A DNA stretch of 64,000 nt from Symbiodinium natans (lineage: Eukaryota; Sar; Dinophyceae; Suessiales; Symbiodiniaceae). The notes under the pieces were generated by a model. That model was given only the letters and a program-made list of their open reading frames with translations. It was not told the DNA's origin and did not search any database. The stretch covers positions 1-64,000 of the forward strand of contig CAJNDS010002765.1 in the NCBI GenBank assembly GCA_905221605.1, written 5' to 3'. Shown here piece by piece: positions 22,801 through 31,442 of the stretch (the stretch's first letter is position 1; each line of letters starts with the position of its first letter). Both the position numbers and the translations under genes were made by a program.

Positions 22801-24246
22801 GATGTGGAACGAACTACCAGAGTCAATCAACCAGTAAACGCGATCATCTGAAGGAAAACTAACCACCTGGTTCGTGAGCATCATACCGAAGTGATATCCT
22901 TCCAGAAACGTCTTGATTGATGACTGTGCTTTTCCACTGCCCTTGGTTGTGGGCTGTGCTGCTGCTTTCGCCGAAGTAGACGATGAAGATGATGGTGCCT
23001 CTGACTGCGTCGTAACGGCCTGGTTCGTTGCCGCTGCGGCTTTGTCCTTCGGAGGTGCCCAGCAGTCGCGTGCCCAGTGTCCAGTCTTCCCGCAGTTCCG
23101 GCAGACATCCGTCTTCTTCGCCTCTCTGCTCTTGCTTCGAGCTTTGTCCCCTTTTCCGCTTCGCTCACCTTTCTTGTCCTTTCCTTTCGCTTTGCCGCCC
23201 TTCAGTCCCTTTTCTCCTTTCTCGCCTTTGTTGCCTTGGTTGCCCTTGGGGCCTTTGTTGCTCTTGTCTCTGTCGCCCTTTCCGCCTCTGCCACCCTTGA
23301 AGGCATTCGCATACCCGGATGCTCCTTCTCTCTGGAAGTCCATCACACGAAGCTGCTCGTCGTAAAACTGCAAACCAGTCATCAGCTCACCCATGCTCTT
23401 TGTTGAGTGATGGAGGAGCAGATATCTCTTGGTCTCAGAATCCAAGTGCTTCATCAGGCACAGGACTCCCTCTTGTTCTCCGATGAGCAACTCCGGGAAG
23501 CGATGCTTCACCTGCGCCTCGAACTTGAGAAGCTCGGTGGTGTACCACCTGGCGACATCAAGTGGTCGCTTGAGATGCTTTGGTGGCACCAGGCCTAACG
23601 CCTGTTCGCGGAGGGCCTGTCCCTCCACTCTGGAGCGAACTGACAATTCGTTGTTCAACGAGCGCCAGAGTTCGTATCCGGCACTTGCTCCCATTTGTTT
23701 CACCTCGATGAGATGCACCAAATCTTGCCCACGTTGGAACTTGCTCATGGACTGACGAAGCAAAAACCAAAGTTTGGTTGACCGGGCTGCTTTCCCGGCT
23801 TCAAGCCTCACTTGCAAGACTTCCACATTGCTACTGATCGCTTCTTGCAATTCCGTAGCGTAGCGGTCGTCGAGCAAACAAAGCCAACTCGTAAGTTCGT
23901 CTCTGTAGGCTGTCCAAACTCGGATTTCAGCATGTCTGCTTGTCATGGACGCATAGTTCAGCTGAGGCAACTGTGGAATGTAGCCCTCTGCTCTCTTGTT
24001 TCGTACACCAGAGTCTACTTCCATGTCCACAGGAGTCGATGCATTCGCAGGTGCTGCTGAGGGGTCTCCTCCAGGTGTAGGACTCGTCGACGATGAAGCT
24101 GCAGCTGCTGCAATATGCGCATTGGCAGCATTCGCACTTGCAAGCTGCAATGCTTGCGTAAGCATGGCACTCATCTGTTGAAGTTGAGCTGCCTGCTGTC
24201 GGATCTGCTCGTCCTGCGCTTGCAGCATTGCTCTCGTGAACTCCAT
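16777..24246 (-). CDS. Copia-type retrotransposon gag-pol polyprotein
   Basis: The element encodes capsid and enzymes for its own reverse transcription and integration. Start ATG 24246 is fixed by an in-frame TAA two codons upstream. Order: coiled Gln/Ala-rich gag N-terminus; gag core ~80-310; Gly/Lys collagen-like stretch; zinc knuckle CRNCGKTGHWARDC ~382-395; protease active site WLIDSGSS ~475; integrase zinc site HHMQGH...CEFC ~1449-1462 and D,D,E core (LDQ ~1487, SDAEG ~1541, AERAIR ~1574); RT from ~2050 with YVDDLL ~2201; RNase H YCDSNWG ~2386 and SSAEAELFA ~2428. The gag-protease-integrase-RT-RNase H order is copia/Ty1 type. Codons ~833-1397 look like a shadow frame: a different 564-codon ORF lies there (20055-21749). 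The stop at 16777 follows a one-base shift; RNase H continues in the next frame. LTRs were not identified with certainty. Confidence 0.92.
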   Translation of the reverse strand: MEFTRAMLQAQDEQIRQQAAQLQQMSAMLTQALQLASANAANAHIAAAAASSSTSPTPGGDPSAAPANASTPVDMEVDSGVRNKRAEGYIPQLPQLNYASMTSRHAEIRVWTAYRDELTSWLCLLDDRYATELQEAISSNVEVLQVRLEAGKAARSTKLWFLLRQSMSKFQRGQDLVHLIEVKQMGASAGYELWRSLNNELSVRSRVEGQALREQALGLVPPKHLKRPLDVARWYTTELLKFEAQVKHRFPELLIGEQEGVLCLMKHLDSETKRYLLLHHSTKSMGELMTGLQFYDEQLRVMDFQREGASGYANAFKGGRGGKGDRDKSNKGPKGNQGNKGEKGEKGLKGGKAKGKDKKGERSGKGDKARSKSREAKKTDVCRNCGKTGHWARDCWAPPKDKAAAATNQAVTTQSEAPSSSSSTSAKAAAQPTTKGSGKAQSSIKTFLEGYHFGMMLTNQVVSFPSDDRVYWLIDSGSSFHIITRETLESDHVKVLAWLEGRPKSYAETATGDSVEIGGSTHVLVEVCFETTTSASLKSSSEHEGDAVYMCRARFEAVISDQIKHNLLNINLLCQNGGWEPAMCDQQGVITVRKHGVTLKPTMFASVSWLASVRNDHPLALKPQDLIAKTEQFRRSRSRKSSSSRDFHRSTSNRGHRSSARVCVVPENPELLDVSCPDEVVDCEFQTSHEHVDLDQGEAKDRLRTVGDVSGSARDQLQFFSHVDTPVVRELDRDERLIFSEDNSVISHKQQDNSTTPAVEWLVFENDSSVISHKQQDNSTTPAVEHLVHEHGRETVVCRACLEDFPDEVETGSLDCSKRRSFPRAGQIGDRRYGSECHDATEHSRVGRHAPGGETQEIDTVGGQRRAARHRASTESPRGAPGNVCRGGVHWRGRDGSGFGFGKGGPFDLISFDRVHHGRDGSGGGTVVPHWGEGIPNGSFDVRGSSQGTRYGADEADAEDQIQGKSQGRETGAEFAAGPCGSIEQGSRSSGAIRPHAGIVSANTERKTALGVDRLDDVDCSSIWRSLDGTSFGSQRSTGYAGDAVLPPMPEVCHRSPFDERTTRSQHAGLHADHLQGGPPRDAEPGGLGHMGASSCGTRAAGTWSDRGQGSLSGCAGTERVSSAEPEGNNRGSTGEPKARTIDNGGGDRRVRRGLGRTEANHRGSSSNDPSTSGASPYLHDATAGGTGQPDSSVHGAPPGPRAQACEEHSPSDTSMAGITFQPGLSWSVSAAASEHTRPHLRRATSPRTFEGELPADAGEGPCPTAGQLDTPGSRQRPLQHGDEDGRNDGNRSSGDIGTGRKAIQHNEPSRSARGGGPHGPTIRGPAPSKVAGHTGCEVGRTKAGAPDTSASSSSAARTHARNPNSVEWRAVACIHGTYQAPPRSPRARSFSLPVSLKGSTEKINPILAALSQDERKEPDTRQPQQQFELVTEEGIIGDNVRSKQAELQHHMQGHVPYMSDCEFCQRTRGTTPARKRSDLNPREFQLDQCFFRKLAFIVLVHTMSFAIAVCFRPEGESAATTAEHLHPWVRHFGVKQPHFMSDAEGLTKNIAARLADLCEGTEDSFAPERHAPAAERAIRTLKGIVATHELELREHGVVLDAECADVFDLLFQYAAHTRNRFSVSVGSTMTPMQKIRGDRVRPQVTYPFGAVAYAKITRARRPDADAKYARGIYLGPVLGSTGHAMEIRLDSGETKRVIAPGLKLLYPLRFDANLLPGAKALDGFVPPPEAPKTKELFLPYVPGGGPPIDWVRQHGVTPKCRGCQEGVSSSRHSQKCVKRYQKWLRDSIDDALEALDEGPKVDRRPEELIGEDPYDDDEQMKPNKRTRFGGEEVRAFDPEQAGVGDLEIPEISAPDADWNVSEYQPSEAEDDDVGEAPEMGDAPEHPQTFHEGVPVRYLEELLESAHYTPQPLSCCDHYDVEAACHLLVGRSSVEKFPYVCLNTTTQRQHHKQQQSVEREVVELLNLQDHPCVCSSVKEKKEDESAGAYMRIQDRTLWVNRPRASYDDLEGFQLDPEETWQGIKKEVNALDSLKVGYARSKSEIDEYRKANPNCRTVKSRWVLTQKAPGLVRARIVAKDFAHGRPSALDLGLSSNTASVEALKIVLARAAKGKMRAYGLDISTAFLFAQVVEPSTFALESGETAYLILEKALYGLRSASLSWQRHLNRIVSALGLQASPLEPTLFSGWVNLESGWEYIIMLAYVDDLLIVSSTEKGFEYVHEALSSVLKVKVTGRLIEDGQMEFLGRLIRWDGRQIMLGVKPEYVKSVFTSFGWDISTAKASLTTPDIRSMYDEESVEEPSKELSSEAASRFRSCLGKIGWLCQTRSDITYFHSMLSRGQSMPRQVHEDALRKFLRWLAAFPLLDQIFPLGDGKTNEGENASLVAYCDSNWGSEMSVARKSTSGGVIYIAVDGLWYCIKGYSRLQSVVALSSAEAELFAIAEAAKEVAGLAQLTAHIWGTLQKPHRVYTDSASAGKLPAWRGYSDACGI
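20055..21749 (-). CDS. 564-codon ORF nested in the copia element, other frame
   Basis: The ORF sits between protease and integrase, in the +1 frame relative to the polyprotein. ATG 21749 has a strong Kozak context (accgccgctATGG), with an in-frame TAG five codons before it. Residues 1-45 are basic and helical. Residues 50-150 are acidic, Ser/Pro-rich. A compact CCHH finger-like motif FCLLCQKYVTEAHLMSEPH lies at ~213-231. The rest is Pro/Glu/Thr-rich and ends in RRRRDRQERDRSRSPSP, an RS-like tail. This composition is protein-like, whereas the overlapping polyprotein frame there is a Gly/Arg/His/Ser jumble without motifs. Either a separately initiated accessory protein was acquired here, or the true polyprotein switches frame twice. 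I do not recognise the family. Confidence 0.7.
   Translation of the reverse strand: MDPSATMQRSIQELEGMRQGARRRRLILLEANAAQHGIELPQNLREEPQATYAEAESTGGDEMDLDLDSARVDPSTSSPSIEYIMEETEAAEAPSSHTGVREFQTDPSMSEAPAKGPAMVLMKPTPKIKSKEKAKAERPVRNLLPDHVDQSSRGVDPREPSGPTPASSAPTRRGKRRWASTGWMTWIARRFGGAWTAQASGASDPPDTPVTLFCLLCQKYVTEAHLMSEPHEANMQGFTQTISKEGLHVTQSPVDWATWEQALAEPEQLELGVTEGKARSVVALGPSEFPQPNPKETTAAAPASPRPGPSTMVVEIDESDEDWGERRPTTGVPAPTTPAHPEHPPISMTQPPGEPVSPTAVYTEHRRGPEPRHAKSTLRVTPPWRESLSNLGYHGPYLQLHLSTPGHTSEGLQALGPLRESFLRMQVKDHAQLPVSLTPPEAASDLSSTVMRMAETMETGAAGTLAPAGRPFNTMSLRAQLEAGVLTGQQYEDRRRARSQDIQAARSVAPRLALPIPPPPPVPRPERTPETPIPWSGAPSPAFMELIRRRRDRQERDRSRSPSP
21896..22018 (-). repeat. 75-bp in-frame duplication in the polyprotein
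   Basis: actgctggtgtggtgctgtt... recurs exactly 75 bp apart (21896 and 21971), with ~48 bp nearly identical. In the polyprotein it repeats SVISHKQQDNSTTPAVE. The length is a multiple of three, so the frame is preserved. It lies just upstream of the nested ORF start. Confidence 0.85.
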
Positions 24247-24452
24247 CTGTTAAGCTACTCCAGGTGCAACGGGCAACTGCATATTCGGAACTTGAAGGGG
24301 TTCTTGTGGTGCCGTCTGAGGGGGTTCCCATCTGGTAGAACTGAGGTCCAAACGAAGGCACAGCCCCGACTGGTGGCTGATGGCCTGCTCCAGTCGTAGC
24401 TGTCCAACATCTGGCTGCGTTCGCGCCTTCTGGGCAAGAATTCTTACACAAG

Positions 24453-24578
24453 CAAGTCCCCCAAAACCCCCGCGCCCACGCTAGGCAAAAAAAGTCTCAC
24501 ACAAGCAAAGTCCCCCCAAAACCCCCGCTGCTCTTGGTGTGGAAATGCTCAGAAGTGAAGCCCCCCCAAAACCCCCGG
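24453..24578 (-). repeat. Three G-rich motifs GGGGGTTTTGGGGG upstream of gag
   Basis: On the minus strand, three copies of CGGGGGTTTTGGGGG(G) occur at about 24456-24472, 24510-24527 and 24560-24578, two of them followed by CTTTGCTTG-like words. They lie 210-330 bp upstream of the gag ATG, in what would be the element's leader. Paired G-runs could form quadruplexes. A regulatory role is conjecture. Confidence 0.6.
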
Positions 24579-25554
24579 AAGGTCTTTGCCAGCGCGACCA
24601 GCTTCAGTTCCACGCGGAGTAGACCCAAGGCAGCATGACAGTGCAGAGGCCAAGGTGTTGGGCAAGACGGCTGTCAAGGCAATCTGGCATAAAGCGGAGA
24701 CAAGGTGGGGCGAAAACGCGCGGAAAAGGAACTCAGCCAGAGAAGTTTTGCCTGTCACTTTCTCCAAATGAGCAGTGGAGCATCGACAAGTTTGAGACAG
24801 GGCAGACAAGCTTTCCAAGTCCAGGCAGACAAGTAAAGTTGAAAAAGTCAAACTTCCAGCCGATTCAAACAACTTTAGGCAATAGCCGCAATAACCGCAG
24901 CTGTGCCCGCATGGGAACCAGCTAAGAACCCAGCAACGCGTAATTTGTATTCACCTGCTCCATCCGCAGTGAGGCAGTCTGAGGCAGAAGCAGCAGAGCA
25001 TGGAATGCGTATCTGACAGGTCTTACTGTAACGTGTTCACGGATAAGGTGGAGAAGTTTTCTCTGCCTTGCTGCCCTAGCGGACCTCTCTAACCCACAGA
25101 CAGTCCTTCTGCTGCTCCGCAACACGGCCTCCTTCTGCAAGCGGATGTCCTTCCTCATGCATGCTAATCCCTGCATGCTCGACAACAAGTCAGAGTGCCT
25201 GGAACAGTTTGGAGGGTCTTACCTTGCAATGGCAGCAGACCTGTTGGTGTTGAACGGAGGGCTGGACCTGGACACTTAAATTCCATAAGCGAGGATGTTG
25301 GCCTGGGCAGAGTGACATTAGCATCAGGAGAAGGAAGAGTTCACATGATTGCCCGCTCCCCCCCATGAAAATCTGTGTCTGCTTTGGGTTCCAGTTTGCG
25401 AGCCAGGATCAGCAATGTTGCAGACGCCTTCACTGTTTTTGCTTCTGCTGCATCAGCTCCACGACTACGACAAGGACTATGCTCCTTTGTGCGAACAGCA
25501 TGGTGCTTTGGGATGAAGGACTAACTGGCTCCGTAAAATTTTCCGGCCAAACTC

Positions 25555-25670
25555 TACCCTAAATACCAGAATCTAAACCCTTGACGCGAAACAGTGCTTT
25601 GGGAGAAGGGACTTGGTCTTGTCTCTCCGGAAATCTTACACCCCGAACCCTGAACCCTTGACCCTGAACT
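25555..25670. repeat. Degenerate CCCTAAA/CCCTGAACC words
   Basis: ccctaaataccagaatctaaaccctt, then accccgaaccctgaaccctt, then gaccctgaact. These read as decayed CCCTAAA (TTTAGGG on the minus strand) telomere-type units. Similar tracts in the opposite orientation are at 54810 and 58845. Confidence 0.45.
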
Positions 25671-25907
25671 CACAGCAGCCACTTGCTGCCCTGACCCTCC
25701 GGAGCAGATCAGACAGCCCACCTCATCTGGGAGCGTGGACAGAAATTGCTGAGCACGGATAAGGTCGTGCGATATCGGCAAGTTCATTCATTGCGATGGC
25801 CTGGACAGAAGTGGAGCACGCTCAAACGTCACCTTCAAGTGGGACATAGTGAGTCAGACACCGCGAGGTTCGGGAAGGGTTTTGGAAAACTCTGCTTGGT
25901 TTTGGGG

Positions 25908-26066
25908 GGATTCAAGGGGGCTTCGAAGGGGCTTCAAGGCTTCAAGGGGGGCTTGAGCTTCAAGTCCCTTCTGAAGGGTCAAAGGGGATCAAAGTCTGAT
26001 GTTCAAAGTCAAAGTGTTTGATTTTATACTTTTAGGCCAAAGATCACAGTGTCTTCTGCTCTCAGA
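25908..26066. repeat. Direct repeat shared with 12551-12660 (right copy), with ggggcttcaag array
   Basis: A short ggggcttcaaggggg array (25908-25950) is followed by ~115 bp matching 12551-12660 in the same orientation. The same composite structure (array then unique part) appears at both loci, 13.4 kb apart. Confidence 0.75.
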
Positions 26067-27269
26067 GAGATCAAACTATGAGAATCAAACTTTGACGTGT
26101 GCTGTGAAGATCCTCAAAGTTTGACAACAGGAAGTGTGTAATTCATCCGGCGCTGTTTTGAAAAGGCTAAGAATGGAAGCTCAGGTCTGGAGAACGCACT
26201 TGCTCAAAGCAGCTGCTTTGCTGAACGCATTTCCTGCTCGCATTCTGCCCGCTCAACTTCAACAAGGTTGGTGGCGTTGCACCTGAAAAATGTCCAACGT
26301 CACGCTCGCCAGGCAGCATGGTCGAGGACAAGACGGAGAAGTTTAAAGATCATGCCCCAGGCGGTGCACAGTGCCGCTGGATGTTGCCTGTTGTCCAAGG
26401 CGTATTCCCGCGAAGAATGGCAAAGTCCAAGGCCACGTTGCTCTTGCCCCAAAGAAGGTACACACGGTCATGCAGCTTAATTTGACATTTGTTGGTTTTT
26501 GTTCAAGTGCGGACATGATTCTGGCTGGCAGCCCTCGTGGGCAAAAACTCACAGCTGTGGCAGCAAAACGCACAGTCGCCTTCCGTCCATATAACAAAAG
26601 AGTAAATTGTGTGTTAGGGCTAGGGATTTGGAATGCCATTGCTTATTTTCCTTAACGTCATGATAATTAAGCCAGTTCACAAGTTGAGAGCCTCTAATCA
26701 GAGGCATCTTGCGCACAGCCGACAAGTCACATGACCATGGTTAGTGGCCCGTGGTGCCGTCGAAAGGTTCTGCAAGAGCATTCGCAACACACTTGGAGTT
26801 TCCTCACGTTGTTCCCTCCTTCCAACGGCCGAACTCGGTTTTTTGAACCTAAGTTCGACATCTGTTAAAAGAGAAACGTGGTTGGCAAAGTTGGCGCTGA
26901 GCCAATGTTACTGACGAGCCTTCAAGAGTTATTCTACAGACTTGACTTAGGTTTTGCGATGTCTTGAAAAGAGTTTTGTGTATCATTTCTCCACAGTCAA
27001 TAAGGTGAAGGGCATTGAACATTCGCTGTCATATGGAAAAACGACACGGTCAAACATTGACCTTGGACAAGCGTGAAGACATGTTTGAAGCGTAACGTCT
27101 TTGTGGGTTTTTTCTGTGGATGGGAGGTTGTGGGGCTGGTGAAGCCACAAGTGCACTTGGACTTCCGATCTCGGTTTTTGCGGCGGTTAACGGACCGTTG
27201 ATGGGTCAGACCTGTCATTTACAGCATTTTGAATGTAGCACCATCGACCCTGGTGTGTGTGGACGAGTG

Positions 27270-27415
27270 ATGAGAGTGAGAGCGAGAGCGAGAGCGAGAG
27301 CGAGAGTGAGAGTGAGTGAGAGTGAAAGTGAGAGAGTGAGAATGAGAGTGAGAATGAAAGTGAGAGTGAGAGTGAGAGAGAGTGAGACTGAGAGTGAGAG
27401 AGAGTGAGGAAGCGA
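27270..27415. repeat. GAGAGY microsatellite
   Basis: Tandem gagagc then gagagt units for about 140 bp. The minus-strand frames across it are Ser/Leu/His-only peptides and are by-products. Confidence 0.9.
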
Positions 27416-27814
27416 GGAAGACGGAATGAGAGAAAGTGATGCAGTGACGGGCAGCGGAGGAGTGGTGAAATCCACGGCGCCCCACCGTAGTTTCTATTTC
27501 TGTCAACTTGTCTTCGAAACAATGTCTCAGGTTAAGAAGATAAGCGACTTGGGAAAAAACCTGGACTGAAATTCTGGTGGGTCCTCGGATGGCTTCATTG
27601 CCCTTCCGTTGCTGCCACCAACCTGAACGCATGAGCTTGTCTTTGCACAGAAGCAATAGCACACACTTCTTTCCAGACTGTCTTGTCATGCACAACAACG
27701 AATCTTCTTGTGTATCATGCAACGTCTGCTGCGCGGGGGCCCTTTCAATAGTGTTATAGGGTCCCGAGTCCCCATGGCCACAAATGCGATTTTTCCCGGG
27801 GAAAATACGACGTG

Positions 27815-28005
27815 AGGCCACAACAAGGCCACGACAGGCCACAAACGTCTGTTTTTGAGGCCACGTCAGGCCACAACAGGCGACAAACGTGTGTTTTTGA
27901 GGCATCAGGCCACAACTGGCCACAAACGTGTGGTTTTCAGGCCACAGGCCGCAACAAAGCAAGACCGTGTGGGTTTGAGGCCACATCAGGCCACAATCGT
28001 TTGGT
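27815..28005. repeat. Minisatellite of aggccacaacaggccacaaacg units
   Basis: Four to five imperfect units of about 40 bp containing aggccacaa, ggccacaaacgt and gtgtttttgaggc. An open minus-strand frame across it (HTFVASCGL repeats) reflects the unit length rather than a gene. Confidence 0.8.
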
Positions 28006-28247
28006 TTCGAGATTGTTTTTTTGGGGCTTGATTTTCACAACAAGTCCTAGGAGACCAAGTCGTTCCTGTACTGTACACATGTTTGCCAGCTTGCGTGACT
28101 TCAAATCTGGGATCAAAAATCTAAGCAATTCTGGCTTCGCGTGTGTGGGCCTCCCCTGTATGAAAAGGAGAACGCTTTGAGCCCTTTGTCATGTGCTCAT
28201 GTCCGTGCTTTCTGTGACATGTTGCAATCACTTTGTCTTTTCCCTTC

Positions 28248-28575
28248 AGCCGCAAGAGTCTCTAAGGAGCGCGCTTCCAATGAGGCACAACTGAACAGGC
28301 TTTTCACGGTGTACGATATCCCGCATTTGCCGGGGCCGCAGATTGTCAGCCTGTCCACCAGTGAGTCTATTGATGATCTCAAAGGACAGATTGTGCGCAA
28401 AGTCTTCACCGCGCAGGGAGTTTCGATCAGAAGGTCCCAATTCAGGCTCAAGATGGACGGTGTTCATGTCCCGTTCGGACGCGACTTGAGCTCAGTGAAT
28501 GAAACTTACACTTCGAGTGGTCGACTTGACTGCTGCTTCCCGATCTGCAAGGACGCGCAACGGCGGAACCACTGA
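28248..28575 (+). CDS. Possible exon with ubiquitin-like fold
   Basis: After a pyrimidine-rich acceptor (ttttcccttcag) a frame runs about 109 codons to TGA 28573-28575. It contains QIVSLSTSESIDDLKGQIVR and SQFRLKMDGVHVPFGRDLSSV, spaced like the beta-grasp elements of ubiquitin-like domains (…T.DTI..LK..I…Q.RLI..G..L…L). The rest is not recognisable, and no partner exon was found. It could equally be an unrelated or chance frame. Confidence 0.35.
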
Positions 28576-29263
28576 GCGCATAGTACCATAGCCCGTAGGG
28601 GCTTGAACATTTGCCGTCATATGATGGCTTGGAAAATGATGCGGTCAAACATTGACCACCGTCGGACAAGCTCCGGTGAAGAAGACATGTGGAAGCGTGA
28701 TTATCGCCCCACAGTGTGAAAAGTGTGAGTCCGTGACTCCAGAGATCAGAATCATGAATGTGGATTCATTTTTATCAGATGAATCGTTCGAGATGTTTTA
28801 TTTTGATTTTATGGCTCAAGCATGGTCCGGACACAATAAGGTTACAGAATTGCTCCAGGAAAGCGAGTGCAGGCGACCAGCGCCCGACCGCTGGGTCACC
28901 GAATGGGTCATGTGGGTTCGTGTGCAAGTTGGTGGTGCTTGCCCGATGGTGCTTGCAGAGGTCTTCAGCGGGTAGCGCCGTTGGTTTGCAGCTCCTTCAA
29001 GGCAGGTGGCAATGAGCTTGGGTGTGATCCGCGGTCTGTGCCAAGTGCCTCTTGCAAGGTCCAAGCCGGCGATTTGCTCGTGCACGGCGCCAGGTTGCTC
29101 AATCTCCACTGGCAAGGCAAGCCAGTTCGGTCGGTGTTTGATCAGCAACTAAAATTTGTGCTATTGCCAGAAGAGGCCGTAGGCTGTCAGCAACAATCGC
29201 ACACCGCCGGGGCTTGGGCTTAATTTGACAAGTTGTGTCACAGATTGGTATTCCAAGAGCTAT
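28576..29263 (+). other. Unassigned sequence
   Basis: Two overlapping plus-strand frames (28652-28975 and 28867-29223) are open but carry no motif I recognise. No support for a gene beyond openness. Confidence 0.3.
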
Positions 29264-29516
29264 GTGCAACAATCCGAAGGATGTTCACTTTATTCTGGAA
29301 AAGAAATTTGTTGTGTTTCGGGAACGAAAAACAACAAACTCAAAGTCTTTTTCGGGTGTCATCCCAAGGGAAAGCGCACAAGTGCACATGCAAATTTGCA
29401 GTCATGGCATCGCATGGTTCGGTATTTATGCATGTGCATTTATACTTGTGAGTTGCGCCAGAGAATGCCATCTCAAGATGGGGCATGAGAGAACCGTGAG
29501 GTTTTCTTTCTTTTTG
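29264..29516 (+). repeat. Repeat B, plus-orientation copy
   Basis: From gtgcaacaatccgaaggatg to catgagagaaccgtgaggtt, this segment is the near-identical reverse complement of 31733-31979. It differs by a few substitutions and a ~6-bp tatgcatg expansion. Its open frames are present in both copies but have no recognisable domain. Confidence 0.85.
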
Positions 29517-29680
29517 AGCCTCCTAAGTCCTCTCTCGCGTCGGGTGAGGTCGTGCTTACATTGTCTGGGTCCCGGGGCGTGTGCACGGTCCGAGCTTGCA
29601 GTCCCGACACGTCTAGTGAGGTAGAGGTTCTCTAGAGACCCCTGCTTTGTAACTGATTTTGCCCACGCCTTCCTTTCAGT

Positions 29681-30593
29681 CGAGTAGCACGGCCGCTTCA
29701 CTTGAAGATCGCATAGTTGGGATCTTCACTTTGGCGGACCTGTGGAGTCCTGCCATCTTTGAGTCGGTCTGGTCTTGCTTGACTCCACGTGAACGTCGCT
29801 TGGTTTTGGCGCAAAGTTGGTATTCCCATCGTAATTTGACCCGCTTCATTGTGGCTGCGGCGATTTCTCGGGGACTTGCTGTGTAGACAGTGTAGACAGT
29901 GGTTCGAAGTCTTTCTGTGGGGGGCGAGACGGGACATCTTCATCTTCTCAGATAGATTTTTCTGTGCTGCTGTCGAGTGCATTGCAAGATACATCCATTA
30001 GCCGACCTCAGAGTTTGCAATTTCCTTGGGAGCGAGGAATCTGGAAGCAAGTCTTTGCCGAACCAGGTTTGGATCTTTTCGACAGTGCTTTTGAGGACCC
30101 TAAACCTCCTGAATGGGTGGAAGACGTTCGGGAGCCTCAAGGCATCGGGGGTCTTTCCGGGACGAACCTTCTGCGTGTTCAGCAGGCTAATCTGCTCTAT
30201 GCTGTTGTGGGCAAGATTGCTGCTTGGTGTTTCGCTCGACGCATTCGCGTGTCCGTGGAGAATCCGCTCAATTGTTTGGCCTGGCTTTGTGACGGACTTG
30301 ATGACCTTTTGCGCATTCCTGATTCTTGTCAGGTGGTCTTTGCGCACTGCGCAGACAAGAAGGTTGTGTTGGGCCAAGAAGCCGGGCGACGAGCCAGAGT
30401 CCTCCTCGCGTCCGTGCAGAGACACGAGGTGCTGAGCTGGCGTCGCAGCGCTATGACATCGCCTCTGCTCGAGATTCTCTTGTGGCTTCTGCACAAAAGT
30501 CAAGTACGTGAGCCGATGGCGGACCTCCCGGCAACGGTAAGTAGCATGCAAGAAGCATTGAAACATGCCAGGGCCGGGCGCGCTGACAAGTGA
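29681..30593 (+). CDS. Methyltransferase-like module of a retroelement, plus strand (fragment)
   Basis: The main frame (29964-30593, 209 codons) contains WERGIWKQVFAEPGLDLFD, then EDPKPPEWVEDVREPQGIGG, then QQANLLYAVVGKIAAWCFARR, then RVSVENPLNCLAWL (ENP at codons 99-101). ENP after a hydrophobic strand is motif VI of cytosine-C5 methyltransferases. The surrounding order (ANxLY…VENP…fxW…FAHC) matches a module I recall from dinoflagellate retroelement polyproteins, from memory only. The upstream PC motif is not in this frame. A preceding frame (29681-29886: LEDRIVGIFTLADLW…) starts after a tttcctttcag acceptor-like site and may be an exon or unrelated. Probably a decayed or partial copy. Confidence 0.5.
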
Positions 30594-30679
30594 GTGAATG
30601 ATGGGGTTGGACACATTCTTGGTTGTGCTGTTCTGAGCACGGTGCTTGGGAATACTGTGTGTTTTGGCAGGACGAGAAA

Positions 30680-30780
30680 AGTTCTGGTGGTGCTGGTGTT
30701 GCTGCTGGTGCTGGTGCAGCTGGTGCTCGTGCTGCTGGCGCTGGCGCTGCCGTTGCTGGTGCTGCTGGCCAGCAGTGTCA
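30680..30780. repeat. GCTGGT/GCTGCTGGCGCTGG microsatellite
   Basis: Tandem gctggtgctg words for about 100 bp. The minus-strand SASSTSTS peptide and plus-strand LVLLVLVQLVL peptide are by-products. Confidence 0.85.
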
Positions 30781-31442
30781 GCGGCATGATTGCCTTTTTT
30801 GACTTGCGGTCTGTTGCCAGCAGTCTGCTTTTTCCTATCGTGCCCGGCCACCTTTTTTGTCAGCGGTGCCAGCAAGACCCCACAAGTCATTTCCGTAATT
30901 TCACTCAACTGTCATTTCCGTGATTTCCGAGTTCGGCGTGCAACAACATCGGAAGTGCAGCAACAACGACGGGCGTTTTCGAAAAACTCTAACATTCAGG
31001 TTCTGGACTGCCAACATGCACCGCATGAAAGGAAGCTATGGCTCTGGAAGCATGATTTCCCGCGGGCGCCGGTCGAATCAACCGAACCCTGTGGTTTCAC
31101 CTTAACTCGCGGCAAATCAAGCAAGGGTGTGGATTCTTAGCCACATTTAGCCACATTCGCCCATGAGACAGGTTATTGCTCAGCCATACGCGCATTCCTT
31201 TCCAGCAAGTTCAATATGGACCTTAAGTACGAAGGCAGGCGAGCCACTAATGCGATCCGACGAAAACGCCCTAAAGAGATCCAATTTGCACTCCATCTCA
31301 GCAGACCGGGACACGGTGGTCCAAATGGCCAAAAATGGGCATGAGTGCCGAATCATGGAGCTAAAGGTTGCGGAGCTGTCAGCTGGAGCCACGTTGTGGA
31401 AAAATGTCGTTGCTATTCCTGCTGTCAGGAAGCCAATAGCCA

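Larger units (their letters stand above)
24580..27260. other. Intergenic, no gene recognised
   Basis: Several frames of 60-100 codons exist on both strands, none with a recognisable motif. Contains the telomere-like words at 25555-25665 and the repeat at 25908-26066. Confidence 0.45.

Noticed and set aside
22913-23406. Plus-strand Pro/Leu/Phe-rich frames opposite the gag Gly/Lys stretch
   Set aside because: Low-complexity antisense reading of the collagen-like gag segment; no independent support.
27219-27986. 255-codon minus-strand ORF
   Set aside because: Composed of the GAGAGY microsatellite (Ser/Leu/His) and the 27.8-kb minisatellite; openness is due to unit composition.
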